A DNA stretch of 64,000 nucleotides from Streptosporangium brasiliense (GCF_030811595.1 NZ_JAUSRB010000004.1:41522-105521), one strand, 5' to 3'; positions 14,643 through 22,915 are shown, counted from the first letter of the stretch. Translations and numbers: made by a program. Notes: generated by a model from the sequence alone, not told the origin.

Positions 14643-15311
14643 ATGTTGATCACTGAACTGATCCCCGAGGGTATGTCGGGACCTGGCCGGCAGACGGTCG
14701 AGCTCGACGGCGTGACGTATGAGCTCGTCGCCTGGGGACATCTCCGTTCCGGCGACCCGGTTAGCTGGGACGTGGTCCGCTTGGCTGGAGAGGATCGCGT
14801 CAGGTTTGCGCACATCATCCAGCACCAGCCGACAGAGCGTGTGTTCGACGTTCGGCCGGTTTCGTGGTTCATGCCCACGGTGACGACCAGCGTGACTGGT
14901 GACCTGGCCGAGATCGTGGCCGAGGTTCGCAAGCACAACGAGGCCGACGACAGGCTGTTTGCCGAGGAGGTAGGCGATCTGCGCGGGTTCGCTGCGCTGG
15001 TCTGGGCGGTCAGGCACTCGCCGATCAAGTCGGAGTTCAGCAAGCGGTACGACACCTACCGGATCCCTGTGTACGACGCGTTGCCACTGGTCTGGGTGAC
15101 TCTGCGGTTCGAGACCGAGTCGCGGACCGTGCCTTACTACGATGCCGAGACGAACGAGATGACGACCAGGCTGCTGGAGTTCGGCCCCAACGGCAAGTAC
15201 ACGGTGCAGGTGCGCAACCCGGAATACCAGGATGAAGACGTCCGGCTGTTCGACGACCCGCGCGAAGCGGTCCGCAGCGCTGCGGAAGCGGCGAACTCTG
15301 CCTACACCTGA
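14643..15311 (+). CDS. Hypothetical protein (222 aa)
   Basis: Not recognised. ATG 14643 with SD GAGGAG 6 nt upstream, an SD type different from the GAAGGGAA leaders of its neighbours. Mixed alpha/beta; the C-terminal part is rich in Glu and Asp. Last plus-strand gene; a bidirectional terminator follows and the strand then switches. Confidence 0.75.
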   Translation: MLITELIPEGMSGPGRQTVELDGVTYELVAWGHLRSGDPVSWDVVRLAGEDRVRFAHIIQHQPTERVFDVRPVSWFMPTVTTSVTGDLAEIVAEVRKHNEADDRLFAEEVGDLRGFAALVWAVRHSPIKSEFSKRYDTYRIPVYDALPLVWVTLRFETESRTVPYYDAETNEMTTRLLEFGPNGKYTVQVRNPEYQDEDVRLFDDPREAVRSAAEAANSAYT

Positions 15312-15322
15312 TCCGGTCATGA

Positions 15323-15360
15323 CGAAGGCCCCCCGGCTTGCGCTGGGGGGCCTTCGCGTT
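15323..15360. terminator. Bidirectional terminator at convergent junction
   Basis: CGAAGGCCCCCC / GGGGGGCCTTCG, perfect 12-bp arms, between the end of the plus-strand operon and the 3' end of the minus-strand block; followed by GTTT. Confidence 0.8.
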
Positions 15361-15362
15361 TA

Positions 15363-15400
15363 TCCACCACGGGCGGCACCGAAGGGAATTCCGTACCACC
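15363..15400 (+). other. Orphan copy of the operon leader
   Basis: CCACCACGGGCGGCACCGAAGGGAATTCCG matches in part the translation leader of the upstream genes (CACCGAAGGGAATCCG) but no open frame follows; the end of the minus-strand gene begins at 15437. It looks like the remnant of a lost last gene. Confidence 0.5.
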
Positions 15401-15436
15401 GCGGCATCAACGGTAGCAGGCTGCCGGACGGTCCGG

Positions 15437-16930
15437 TCAGTCTCCGATCACCTCGGCCTCAACAATGCCGGCGTCAGCGAAGACGTGGTCCGACTGCACC
15501 GGGGCCGCCAGTGCCCGAGCCGATTCCGACGCGTCTTTGCCGAACAGTCTGGCGATCATTCCGGACTGGGCCTGAGCTCGGGACGAGGCCTTGACCGAGA
15601 TGGACAGCGTTTCCGATTCCGACTCGCGGTGCTTGGCGATGCTGCGGTCCCATCCGTCCAGCTCCTTAGTCAGGTTCGGGTCGGCGTATCCGCCTTCCAT
15701 CTGCTCGACCATGTGCATGAACGCGATTCGCTGGAATCTGATGGCTCGGATTGCGTCGTCGGCGGCGTCGATCTGCTCGCGCGTCCGCAACGTGATGGGC
15801 ACCTCATAGGCGCAGCCGGCGTCAGGGCGAAATGCCTTGCAGTGGGAGGCGATATAGCAACTATTGCACTGGCGTAGGGACGTGCCGGCGATGCTCGGCA
15901 GGTTGTCGGTGCGGCTGATCTGCTCGCCGTTTTCTCCCAGCTCAGAGCGTGAAACCTGGCGGAGCGAGAGGCCCGGGAGGAGCTCGCGTTCGCTCTCGTC
16001 GCGGGCGACCGCAGTTGTGGTTTTGGTCCGAGCTTCTGGGGTGTCCATCCCAACTACGGCAGGGGTGGTTTCCCCATTTACGTCCGTGACCGGTTCAGGC
16101 GACATAGTAAGTGTTTTCTTTCGCGAGTTGAGATGTCCGACCAGCTGGCGCCACGACCAGACGGCGACCTTCAGGACCTCGGTGGAGTCGTCGCCCTCGA
16201 ACAGGTCCGTGTCGAATCCCTCACGGTCCAGGTGCGCGCGGTGACGCTTGCGGCCCTGCGCCTTGTAGGCCTTGGGGTAGCGCTTCAACGTGTGGCCGGT
16301 CCAGATCTGGGAGTCGCCGTACTGGGCCGGCGACAGCCAGCTGGTGGATGCGACCGAGTCCCAGGCGATCGACTCCATGAGGTCCGGCTTGGTCATTGCG
16401 ATGCCGTGCAGACGAACCCCGCGGCGGGCGATCCGGTTGAGGACGCCGGCGATGTCTCGGCCGGAGATCGACGTCTGCGGCACCCCGACGCGGCCGTAAG
16501 AGTCCGCCAGGCGCTCCAGCTCGGGCAGGCCGGCGGCTGCGTCCCAGATCGGGAGGAATTTCTCCCCCAGGTCGCCGTAGAAGTCCGATCGCTGGCGCTC
16601 GATCCAGTCCGGTCCCATGGCGCGGGCGTCCAACTCGGAGACCATCTCGACCCTGTCCAGGTTCGCCAGGACGAAAGCCTGATAGCGGTCCGACAGGGTC
16701 TCGATGTCCTCGCGGCTGTAGGAATCCGGTTTGCTGTTGACGGTGTAGGCGCCGGAGTCCAGGAAGACGCGTTGTCCGTCTGGGTATTTGTCGCTGATGA
16801 GCCATGGCCGGGCGAATTTCGTCCGGCGGGACAGACCGACGAAGGACAAGCCAACGTCGGTCACGTCCTGCTCGGCGAGGAGCTTGCGCCAGCCTGGGAT
16901 CTCCGACCCACCGAAGTAGAGGGTCAGCAC
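15437..16930 (-). CDS. TGT/DpdA-like TIM-barrel protein fused to a zinc-binding domain (497 aa)
   Basis: Residues 1-250 show the order of motifs of tRNA-guanine transglycosylase-type barrels, including the phage DpdA branch that inserts 7-deazaguanines into DNA: FLDSGAYT (Asp58), SELDA (Asp101), FLPIWD, GVPQ, RLHGIAMTKPDL (His175) and DSVASTSW (Asp191). A linker contains an internal Met276 with a locally A+T-rich upstream sequence. The C-terminal part has a CX2CX5CX8C cluster (Cys355, 358, 364, 373) followed by long helices. GTG 16930 overlaps the preceding stop. No preQ0 synthesis genes occur in the window, so the substrate is unknown. The fusion, or a second internal start at 16105, should be considered. 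Confidence 0.6.
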   Translation of the reverse strand: MLTLYFGGSEIPGWRKLLAEQDVTDVGLSFVGLSRRTKFARPWLISDKYPDGQRVFLDSGAYTVNSKPDSYSREDIETLSDRYQAFVLANLDRVEMVSELDARAMGPDWIERQRSDFYGDLGEKFLPIWDAAAGLPELERLADSYGRVGVPQTSISGRDIAGVLNRIARRGVRLHGIAMTKPDLMESIAWDSVASTSWLSPAQYGDSQIWTGHTLKRYPKAYKAQGRKRHRAHLDREGFDTDLFEGDDSTEVLKVAVWSWRQLVGHLNSRKKTLTMSPEPVTDVNGETTPAVVGMDTPEARTKTTTAVARDESERELLPGLSLRQVSRSELGENGEQISRTDNLPSIAGTSLRQCNSCYIASHCKAFRPDAGCAYEVPITLRTREQIDAADDAIRAIRFQRIAFMHMVEQMEGGYADPNLTKELDGWDRSIAKHRESESETLSISVKASSRAQAQSGMIARLFGKDASESARALAAPVQSDHVFADAGIVEAEVIGD

Positions 16931-18570
16931 TAGAAAAGCCGCTTCATGCTGTCCGGGTCGTTGCCCGGCTTGATCTTGTTGATGTAGGCCCGGTGCTTCT
17001 TCAGCTCCGTGTCAGTAAGGGTGTCGACATTCTTGCCGTCGTCGCCCCACTTGCGGCCACGCCCGCGGAGGTTCCGCCACACCTCGGAGTCCTTGTCCCT
17101 GGGGGGCAGTACGGGACCATGCAAGGTCTGTCCGAGGACGCGCATCTCGTCGTCAGCAGTGGCGGGCCTGGAGAGGTTCCACTTGACCGTTTCCCGGCCG
17201 TGTACGTCCGTGCCGTTGTACTCGGCGCTGATGAGATCCGGGTGATTGGCGAACTTCTCCGAGACCTTGCGCACGGCCGCCGCGGTGTCCTTGGACACAG
17301 GGATCTTCCGGACGGACTTCCACTGGTCGATGGAGGAACGGTCGGAAAGGTCGGCGAGCTGCGTCGGCTGCTGCGCCGGGGCAGCTGCAGTCGCGGCGGC
17401 GGCGGCCGGCTTCTTGGTGCGCCGCTTGCGTGCGGGCTTAGCAGCCGGCGCGGCGGCCGGCGCCGGGGCCGAGGCGGTCAGTGAAGGCTTCGCCGCGGGC
17501 GCCTCGATGGCGGCCAGGGTGCTCGGAGCCGCGGGCGAAGAGGTGGGGGCCGGCGAGCTGGTCGGCGCGGCGTACGGATTACGCAGCACGGACCCGCGGA
17601 CGACGGTGGGCGGCGCAGCGGCGGCAGGCGTCGCGACGGGCCGGGGTTTCGGTGTCGCCGAGCCGCGCAGGGTCGGGGTGAACTGCGGTCCGGTCAGCGG
17701 TCCGTGCATACCAACGGCTTCGCGCGATGCGGGGTGTGCCGCCAGCGGGTTTCGGCGCGTCGCCGATTCCGGGGCGCCGTAGGGGTTCGGGCCGGCCTTG
17801 CGCGCGGCGGGTGCCGCGGTGGTGGGCGTCGGCGCGTACGGGTTGCGGCCGGCCTTGGACGCGGGGGTGGTGGACCTCTGGGTGAAGTCGGCCGGGCGGC
17901 TGATCTGCGCCATGGCCTGCTGACGGGCGGCTGCCAGGCGGTCGTAGGAGCCGCTGAGGTGCGCGCCGGCCGCGGTGCCCTGCAGCGACTGCGGAGTCCC
18001 GTGAATGCTCTGTCGGGCGTTGCTGATCGTCTGCTGGAGGCGAGCCTGGCCCTGGTCGGCGATCTCCTGCCAGCTGCGGTTAGGCGTCGGGGCCGATGCG
18101 CTGGGGCGCGCGGATACGAACGAGTTGCCGTCGTTGCCAACGCGGTGGGAGGAAGAGGCCACCAGCTTGTCAGGGCGCGCGGCCGGCCTACTGGGAGCTG
18201 CGGGAGAGGCTGCGGGGCCGCGGGCTACGAGCTGGTCAGGGCGGACGTTACGGGGGGCGCTGGTGAACTGGGCTCCAAGGTGCGGCGCCGGGGCGGGCTG
18301 CGGCCTGTCGTACTTCGACAGGTCCGCCGTCGACCTGGCCGGCAGGGTGTGGGAGTCGATGTCTCCGGGCGCGGCCGGCGGGCCGTTCTTCGGCTTGGGC
18401 GAGGCCTCGGGGGTTCGGCCGGGCTTGGCGCCGGGCTTGGCGGTGACGCGCTTGCGGTCGATGTAGGCGGCGCGGCGCTCGGCGTAGGGGTTCTTCAGCT
18501 GCCCGATGCCCTGGGAGACCCGTAGGCGCTGCTCGTGGTTGATGTTGTGGAGGGCGTTGAAGTCGATCAT
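16930..18570 (-). CDS. Pro/Ala-rich protein with NPYA repeats (546 aa)
   Basis: Function unknown, possibly a virion-associated or scaffold-type protein. ATG 18570 with SD GGAG; the longer frame to 18900 overlaps the upstream gene and is out of register with good codon use. A short N-terminal domain (about 1-50) is followed by a long disordered Pro/Ala/Ser region holding about five NPYA/NPYG-type motifs. A Lys-rich stretch (RKRRTKK) and a folded C-terminal domain (about 440-546) end the protein. Confidence 0.75.
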   Translation of the reverse strand: MIDFNALHNINHEQRLRVSQGIGQLKNPYAERRAAYIDRKRVTAKPGAKPGRTPEASPKPKNGPPAAPGDIDSHTLPARSTADLSKYDRPQPAPAPHLGAQFTSAPRNVRPDQLVARGPAASPAAPSRPAARPDKLVASSSHRVGNDGNSFVSARPSASAPTPNRSWQEIADQGQARLQQTISNARQSIHGTPQSLQGTAAGAHLSGSYDRLAAARQQAMAQISRPADFTQRSTTPASKAGRNPYAPTPTTAAPAARKAGPNPYGAPESATRRNPLAAHPASREAVGMHGPLTGPQFTPTLRGSATPKPRPVATPAAAAPPTVVRGSVLRNPYAAPTSSPAPTSSPAAPSTLAAIEAPAAKPSLTASAPAPAAAPAAKPARKRRTKKPAAAAATAAAPAQQPTQLADLSDRSSIDQWKSVRKIPVSKDTAAAVRKVSEKFANHPDLISAEYNGTDVHGRETVKWNLSRPATADDEMRVLGQTLHGPVLPPRDKDSEVWRNLRGRGRKWGDDGKNVDTLTDTELKKHRAYINKIKPGNDPDSMKRLF

Positions 18571-19046
18571 GGATTCTCCAGGGGGCGGTGCGCTGCCCGA
18601 AGGGCTCGGGTGCGGTCGAGCTCGGAAACCATCTGGTCCCAGGGGGTGACGTGCTTGTCGTAGTCGGGCCGAAATTCCGGCCGGGAGAACGGGGCGTCCA
18701 CGTAGTGGAGGCAGGCGACACCCATGTGGGAGATGACGGCGACGACGCCGGGGTCTGGGTCGACCAGCAGGTCCACGGTGGCGCCCATGCCGCGCAGCCG
18801 TTCGATCTGGCGCAGCCGTCGAATGGCGTTGTCGCTGGGGTCTTCTGGCCGCCGCTCGACCAGCACCTGGTGCTTGGTGTAGCCGTTGATGCCCAGCCAC
18901 ATGTCGTCCAGGGGCGAGTCAGCGATGACGGCCAGCCGGTAGATCTCGGACAGCCCGTGGTAGAGGGCGCGGCCGACGGGGATGGTGCCATCGGTGGACT
19001 CGTCGCGCAGGACTCCGTCCAGGGTGATGACGGCTAGCGTGCTCAT
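18567..19046 (-). CDS. Possible HAD-like protein (159 aa)
   Basis: ATG 19046 overlaps the previous stop (ATGA), which sets the start. The N-terminus AVITLDGVLRD resembles the first motif of HAD phosphatases but lacks the usual leading Asp of DxDG, so activity is doubtful. IADSP near residue 49 could be the second motif. No metal-binding DD pair is obvious near the C-terminus. It could be an inactive relative or a different alpha/beta fold. Confidence 0.65.
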   Translation of the reverse strand: MSTLAVITLDGVLRDESTDGTIPVGRALYHGLSEIYRLAVIADSPLDDMWLGINGYTKHQVLVERRPEDPSDNAIRRLRQIERLRGMGATVDLLVDPDPGVVAVISHMGVACLHYVDAPFSRPEFRPDYDKHVTPWDQMVSELDRTRALRAAHRPLENP

Positions 19047-20047
19047 CGGACCCCCCGGGCGCTGGTCCAACTCAGGGCCTCGCGTAAGGCCGTTTTGTGG
19101 TCGGCGATCGATTGGCCGTACAGGCCGAGCTCAGCGGCCTTGTGGGCGCTTCTGGCCACCGCGGCGGCCTCGGCCAGGGCCGGCCCCACGCCGTTAGCCT
19201 TGAAGGCCTGCCACCGGAAATTGGCGTAGTCGCCGTAGCCGGATCCGCCGGGGCCGAAGGCTGCTTTGCGGCCCAAGTGGATGTCGTCGAACAGGGCCGC
19301 GGCCTGGGCGGCGGCCAACCGCAGCTCGGTGGACGCGTTGGTTTCGCCCGGGGATCCAGGGAGGGCGCCGGCCAGGCGTGCGTGTGCGTTGTTGAAGCGG
19401 GCCAGGATTTCGCGGGCGACGTCGGCCTGGCGGTCGATCTGCTGCCACCACTCGCGCGGGTACAGCGAGCGCGGGTTGGCCGGCAGCTGAGGCGGTCGGA
19501 TGGTCCAGGCACCCGCGGTGAGGTCATAGGCGGCGTAGGGGTTGATGTTGCGCACCCCGCCGAGGTCGGCCGAACACGCGGGGTTCCAGAAGAACGTCAG
19601 CTCGAAGGTCTTGCTGGCGAAGGTGGTCGACGCCGTGGCGGGCCACAGCGCTGTTTTGAGCTCGCCGTTGATGTGGTCGGCCAGCTCGGCGTCGGTGTAG
19701 GCGCCGTAGCCTGGGTTGTGCTGGCGGAACACGGCCGCGGTGATGCCGACCATGACGTCCAGGTCGCCGTTTCCGCGGTCTCCGGACCACTGGTAGGAAA
19801 TCCCGGAGCCGGCCAGCCACAGACGCGACCAGGCGCTCTGGGAGTTGTAGCGTCCGCTCCAGAATCGGGAGATTTCCCCGATGATGTGGGCGCGGATTTC
19901 CGGCTTCAGGTGCTCGCCGGCGAACAGGGACGGATCAAGATCCGAATCCGGGGACGCGAAATAGCCGCTGTGGCCTGGTTCCGGGATGATTTCCGGTGTG
20001 ACCTTCACAGCATGCCTTAAATAAAATGCATCGGATTCATAGCCCAT
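19043..20047 (-). CDS. Nucleotidyltransferase-like protein (334 aa)
   Basis: The segment LAGSGISYQWSG...GDLDVMVGI (about residues 78-104) has the GS...D-x-D arrangement of the DNA polymerase beta-type nucleotidyltransferase superfamily, with the two acidic residues in DLD. The remainder is helical. The substrate cannot be inferred. It is the first gene after a terminator and an A+T-rich promoter-like stretch (TAGAAT at about 20055), so it probably starts a new transcript covering the genes down to 15.4 kb. Confidence 0.6.
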   Translation of the reverse strand: MGYESDAFYLRHAVKVTPEIIPEPGHSGYFASPDSDLDPSLFAGEHLKPEIRAHIIGEISRFWSGRYNSQSAWSRLWLAGSGISYQWSGDRGNGDLDVMVGITAAVFRQHNPGYGAYTDAELADHINGELKTALWPATASTTFASKTFELTFFWNPACSADLGGVRNINPYAAYDLTAGAWTIRPPQLPANPRSLYPREWWQQIDRQADVAREILARFNNAHARLAGALPGSPGETNASTELRLAAAQAAALFDDIHLGRKAAFGPGGSGYGDYANFRWQAFKANGVGPALAEAAAVARSAHKAAELGLYGQSIADHKTALREALSWTSARGVR

Positions 20048-20088
20048 GGTCCGATTCTAGTTTCGTGTGTTCTTTTTAAGTTAAATGC
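20048..20088 (-). promoter_or_regulatory. A+T-rich promoter-like region
   Basis: Minus-strand sequence TTTAACTTAAAAAGAACACACG followed by TAGAAT (about 12 nt from ATG 20047) is strikingly A+T rich for this genome. -10-like TAGAAT with TTAACT about 19 nt upstream; no member of the RAGGAAT family is present. Confidence 0.45.
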
Positions 20089-20122
20089 GAAAAGCCCCCA
20101 CAAGTTACTGTGGAGGCTTTTC
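20089..20122. terminator. Bidirectional terminator
   Basis: GAAAAGCC(C)CCACA / TGTGG(A)GGCTTTTC hairpin, flanked by A and T runs, directly after the 117-aa gene and before the promoter-like region. Confidence 0.8.
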
Positions 20123-20133
20123 TAGTTGGGTTA

Positions 20134-20487
20134 TTAGGCGTGCGGCTTGATGCGGTTCATGATGGCGGCGTTGGCGGCCTGTTCCTGAACGAGGCGGGCG
20201 GCCTCGCGCATCCTGCGCTCAACCTCAATGGCGGTCTTCTGGGCCTGAATGTCGGAGCGCACGGCCGCGCAGCCGGCGTCCATCTCGTCGGGGTGGGCGA
20301 TCTTGTCGATGCTGAGCTTGTCGCTGATCAGGCTGATGTCGTTGTGGGCGACCCACTGGCCGTCGTAGTCCTGGAAAAGGACGAACGCGACACGGACCGG
20401 CAGTCCGGGCGTCTTCTCCGGCGTGGGCTCGTCGCCGGCGGGGGCTGCGGGGGGCTGGCCAAGGGCGGCTGCGCCGGAACCGTTCAC
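20134..20487 (-). CDS. Hypothetical protein (117 aa)
   Basis: Not recognised. A disordered Pro/Ala/Gly N-terminus (about 30 residues) is followed by a beta segment (VRVAFVLFQDYDGQWVAHND) and a long basic helix to the end. ATG 20487 overlaps the preceding stop (ATGA), so it is translationally coupled to the 102-aa gene. Confidence 0.75.
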   Translation of the reverse strand: MNGSGAAALGQPPAAPAGDEPTPEKTPGLPVRVAFVLFQDYDGQWVAHNDISLISDKLSIDKIAHPDEMDAGCAAVRSDIQAQKTAIEVERRMREAARLVQEQAANAAIMNRIKPHA

Positions 20488-20792
20488 TGGGAGGTCTCCT
20501 TGTCGTTGTTCTTGGTGAGGTCGACTTCCAGCGCGTTGATGCCGGACTGGAGCCAGCCTAAAAACTGGTGTCGGGCCTGGTTGTGGCCTCGCAGGAAAGC
20601 GGCCTCGGTGTCGGCCTTGACCTCGGGGGTGGCCAGCACCCGCTCCAGGCGGTCGCGCATCTCGTTAGCGGCGCTCTCGACATCGGCGCGGCGGCGGCGT
20701 TCCAGCGCGACCTCACGCTGGGCGTATTCGAGCTGCTGGCGCGCGGCCTTGAGCTCCCGCTTGAGCGTCTTCTTGGTCCTCTTGTGGTCCAC
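20484..20792 (-). CDS. Coiled-coil protein (102 aa)
   Basis: Not recognised. Almost entirely helical and highly charged; residues 5-60 have heptad-like spacing expected of a coiled coil. GTG/ATG choice is not ambiguous: ATG 20792 lies 3 nt after the upstream stop. It may oligomerise with the neighbouring 117-aa product. Confidence 0.75.
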   Translation of the reverse strand: MDHKRTKKTLKRELKAARQQLEYAQREVALERRRRADVESAANEMRDRLERVLATPEVKADTEAAFLRGHNQARHQFLGWLQSGINALEVDLTKNNDKETSQ

Positions 20793-20795
20793 GGC

Positions 20796-21302
20796 TCAGT
20801 CCTTGAAGCTGTAGTCGCCGCGGCCGGCGCGCATGCGCTGCATCGCGATGGAGAAATACGGGCAGAACTCGCACAAGAACCTGTTGGACTTGACCGGTGA
20901 CAGGCCGAGGTCTTTTCGCTCGGCCTTGGTGTCGGGGATCAGGCGCTTCTTCTCGCTCTTGAAGTCGCCGCAGTTCTTGGTTCTGTTGCGGGATTTCCAG
21001 CAGGTGAAGGCGTCTTCCTTGAAGGTTGCCTTGACCTCGTAAAACTTGTCGCCCAGGCCCTTGCCGGTGCGGGCGTTGATCTGCTCGATGATCATCTGCC
21101 GGGCGTTGGGGTCTTTCCAGTGCTTCTCGGGCACGTCGAACAGGGCGCCGCCGCGGTGGCGGTTTCCGTCGGGGTACTGGTGTCGGGAAGCCAGATAGTC
21201 CAGCAGGTGGTCACCCCGGACGTCCCCCTCATACCAAGGGAGCTCCTCAATGGACTTGCACTCGCCGCACAGCAGTAGCCGCAGCTTGGAATCGTCAGAC
21301 AT
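20796..21302 (-). CDS. Zinc-finger-like hypothetical protein (168 aa)
   Basis: Function unknown. Three cysteine clusters, CGEC (12/15), CWKS...NC in the middle and CEFC near the C-terminus, suggest two metal sites holding a compact domain. Similar cysteine-patterned proteins are frequent in actinophage genomes. Basic overall, so nucleic-acid binding is possible. ATG 21302 lies 33 nt downstream of the endolysin stop. Confidence 0.7.
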   Translation of the reverse strand: MSDDSKLRLLLCGECKSIEELPWYEGDVRGDHLLDYLASRHQYPDGNRHRGGALFDVPEKHWKDPNARQMIIEQINARTGKGLGDKFYEVKATFKEDAFTCWKSRNRTKNCGDFKSEKKRLIPDTKAERKDLGLSPVKSNRFLCEFCPYFSIAMQRMRAGRGDYSFKD

Positions 21303-21334
21303 GCGCCAGGTCTTTCTGCAGATCAGGGGGTCAA

Positions 21335-22117
21335 TTAGGAAATCGGAGCGTTCCAGAGCGCTGCCCAGGTGAGCCGGCCCACGGCGCCGTCGACAGACAG
21401 GCGGTGCTCGTCCTGGAAGGCCCGGACCACCTGCGCCGTCTTAGGGCCGTAGCGGCCGTCGACCTCGATGGACCAACCGCGTTCCTTCAGCCGGGCCTGC
21501 AGCCGCCGGACACCGTTGTTGGGCTTGGTCTTGCCGCTGTTACGTGCCTGGGAGAACCAGTCGTCGGGGGCCAGCGGGAACTTCGGTGCGCTGTCGCCGG
21601 CGGCGGGGCGGCCGACGGGCTTGGTGGCCACCGGCGGCGGGATCGGGGCGCCGGCCTTGGCGTACTTGGGGTAGCCGAAGCCGACGAACAGGCTGCGGTC
21701 GCGGTAGCGGATGGCCACCTGGTCGGCGGTGTTGCCCTCGATGGTGACGACCCGACCCCGGGCGTCAGTGCCTAGGACGATGACCACGTGGTCGATCGCG
21801 GAGATGATCTTGGTGCCCGACCAGTCGATGAAGCCGATGGCACCTAGGGTGGGCTTGGCGCCCCAGCGGCCGTTGCGGGCGAACCAGGCGGCGTGGTGGG
21901 GGGTGTATGCGTACTCGCCGACGATGTCGACGGCTTCCTCGCCGCCGGCCTCGTGCGCGCAGTAGACCACGAACATGTCGCACCAGGCGGCCTTGTCGAA
22001 CGCGCTGTTCTTCTGGCGGTCGCCGTACCACTGGCCGAACTTCGTCGCGCCGTTCTTCTCGGCGTAGCCCTCGTAGGACTTGGCTACCCTGATCAGCTGC
22101 TCAGCAGTGAAGCTCAT
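21335..22117 (-). CDS. Endolysin: CHAP peptidase plus peptidoglycan-binding domain (260 aa)
   Basis: Residues 1-140 form a CHAP amidase/endopeptidase domain with likely catalytic Cys46 (AAWCDMF), His110 (IDHVVIV) and Glu127 (TIEGN). A Pro-rich linker covers about 155-190. Residues 200-258 form a PG_binding_1 domain (NNGVRRLQARLKERG...DGRYGPKTAQVVRAFQ). No signal peptide, so release should depend on a holin; the best holin candidate lies 30 kb away at 52.7-53.0 kb. ATG 22117 overlaps the upstream microgene stop. It cleaves host peptidoglycan at lysis. Confidence 0.9.
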   Translation of the reverse strand: MSFTAEQLIRVAKSYEGYAEKNGATKFGQWYGDRQKNSAFDKAAWCDMFVVYCAHEAGGEEAVDIVGEYAYTPHHAAWFARNGRWGAKPTLGAIGFIDWSGTKIISAIDHVVIVLGTDARGRVVTIEGNTADQVAIRYRDRSLFVGFGYPKYAKAGAPIPPPVATKPVGRPAAGDSAPKFPLAPDDWFSQARNSGKTKPNNGVRRLQARLKERGWSIEVDGRYGPKTAQVVRAFQDEHRLSVDGAVGRLTWAALWNAPIS

Positions 22118-22266
22118 GCCACACCGCCGCTCAGCTCGTCGAAGGTTGGCAGCCCGAGCACCTCGCCGCCCTGCGCGCCGTCGCTATCGCGCACCGGCGC
22201 CATACCAGGGACGTTGACCGGGACCGGGGAGACATACACAGCGGGGGCATACTCGTACTCGCTCAC
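22114..22266 (-). CDS. Microprotein (50 aa)
   Basis: Not recognised. GTG 22266 overlaps the upstream stop, and its own stop overlaps the endolysin ATG (GCATGAGC), a double overlap typical of real coupled genes. Composition: Val/Pro-rich N-terminus, acidic C-terminus, no membrane segment. It may only serve translational coupling. Confidence 0.65.
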   Translation of the reverse strand: MSEYEYAPAVYVSPVPVNVPGMAPVRDSDGAQGGEVLGLPTFDELSGGVA

Positions 22267-22433
22267 GCCAGACTCCCCTTGGTTCCAAGCAGCCCGACCA
22301 TGACGTGGCCCGGGTAGGTGTTGGAGGGGGAGGCGTCCGGGCCGCTGCGGTCAACGCGGGGCTTGCGGATGGCGCCGTCGGTCATGCCTTCGTGCAGCTC
22401 GTCCTTACAGCTGCGGGGGGTTGCATAAGCCAT
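22263..22433 (-). CDS. Microprotein (56 aa)
   Basis: Not recognised. ATG 22433 directly abuts the TAA of the preceding microgene, and its TGA overlaps the next GTG. Small, mildly basic, with one Cys and an apolar C-terminal stretch (GHVMVGLLG). Confidence 0.65.
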   Translation of the reverse strand: MAYATPRSCKDELHEGMTDGAIRKPRVDRSGPDASPSNTYPGHVMVGLLGTKGSLA

Positions 22434-22595
22434 TTACGCGATCCGCTTTCCGGTACCGTTGGGCTTCCGCCTGTCATTGAAAATGTCAGCCAGCGGAGGC
22501 CCCGCACCGTCGGTGTCCTGGACGGTGAACTTCACGTTGTCGCCAATTCCACCGCGCCGCCGGTCGGTGGCCTTCATCGGCCTCTTCGTGCCCAT
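22434..22595 (-). CDS. Basic microprotein (53 aa)
   Basis: Not recognised. ATG 22595 with a strong SD GGAGG 8 nt upstream, the only strong SD of this three-gene chain, suggesting translation of the chain starts here. Lys/Arg-rich N-terminus (MGTKRPMKATDRRRGG). Confidence 0.7.
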   Translation of the reverse strand: MGTKRPMKATDRRRGGIGDNVKFTVQDTDGAGPPLADIFNDRRKPNGTGKRIA

Positions 22596-22642
22596 TCAGG
22601 TACCTCCGAGAAATTGGGGGAAATCAACTCACCCCAGGGTAT

Positions 22643-22915
22643 TTAACCCGCGCTGAATCCTGGTAATGCCGTGGCCGAGTAACCAGGCCGCGCAGATAGT
22701 GGGTCGGCATTCGGACCCGGATATCTTTCGTTCACGGAAATAACATCGTCGATGGATAATGCGCCTGTTCGATATCCGAATCGGGGAGCTACTTTCCCGA
22801 TGTTGGGGATCGGTGGCCGTATGGACGCCATCGCCTCAGCGTTGGCGTCCATGAGCTCGGCCAGCCGGTCGGTGACCAGCCGCTCGGGCAGGGACGCCCA
22901 GGGACTTGCAGTCAT
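22643..22915 (-). CDS. Hypothetical protein (90 aa)
   Basis: Not recognised. ATG 22915 with a GAGGGG SD; the frame open to 23239 is rejected because the upstream part has Arg/Pro shadow composition. N-terminal helix, Pro-rich middle and a C-terminus rich in Ala, Ser and Pro. Local G+C is lower than its neighbours. Confidence 0.65.
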   Translation of the reverse strand: MTASPWASLPERLVTDRLAELMDANAEAMASIRPPIPNIGKVAPRFGYRTGALSIDDVISVNERYPGPNADPLSARPGYSATALPGFSAG

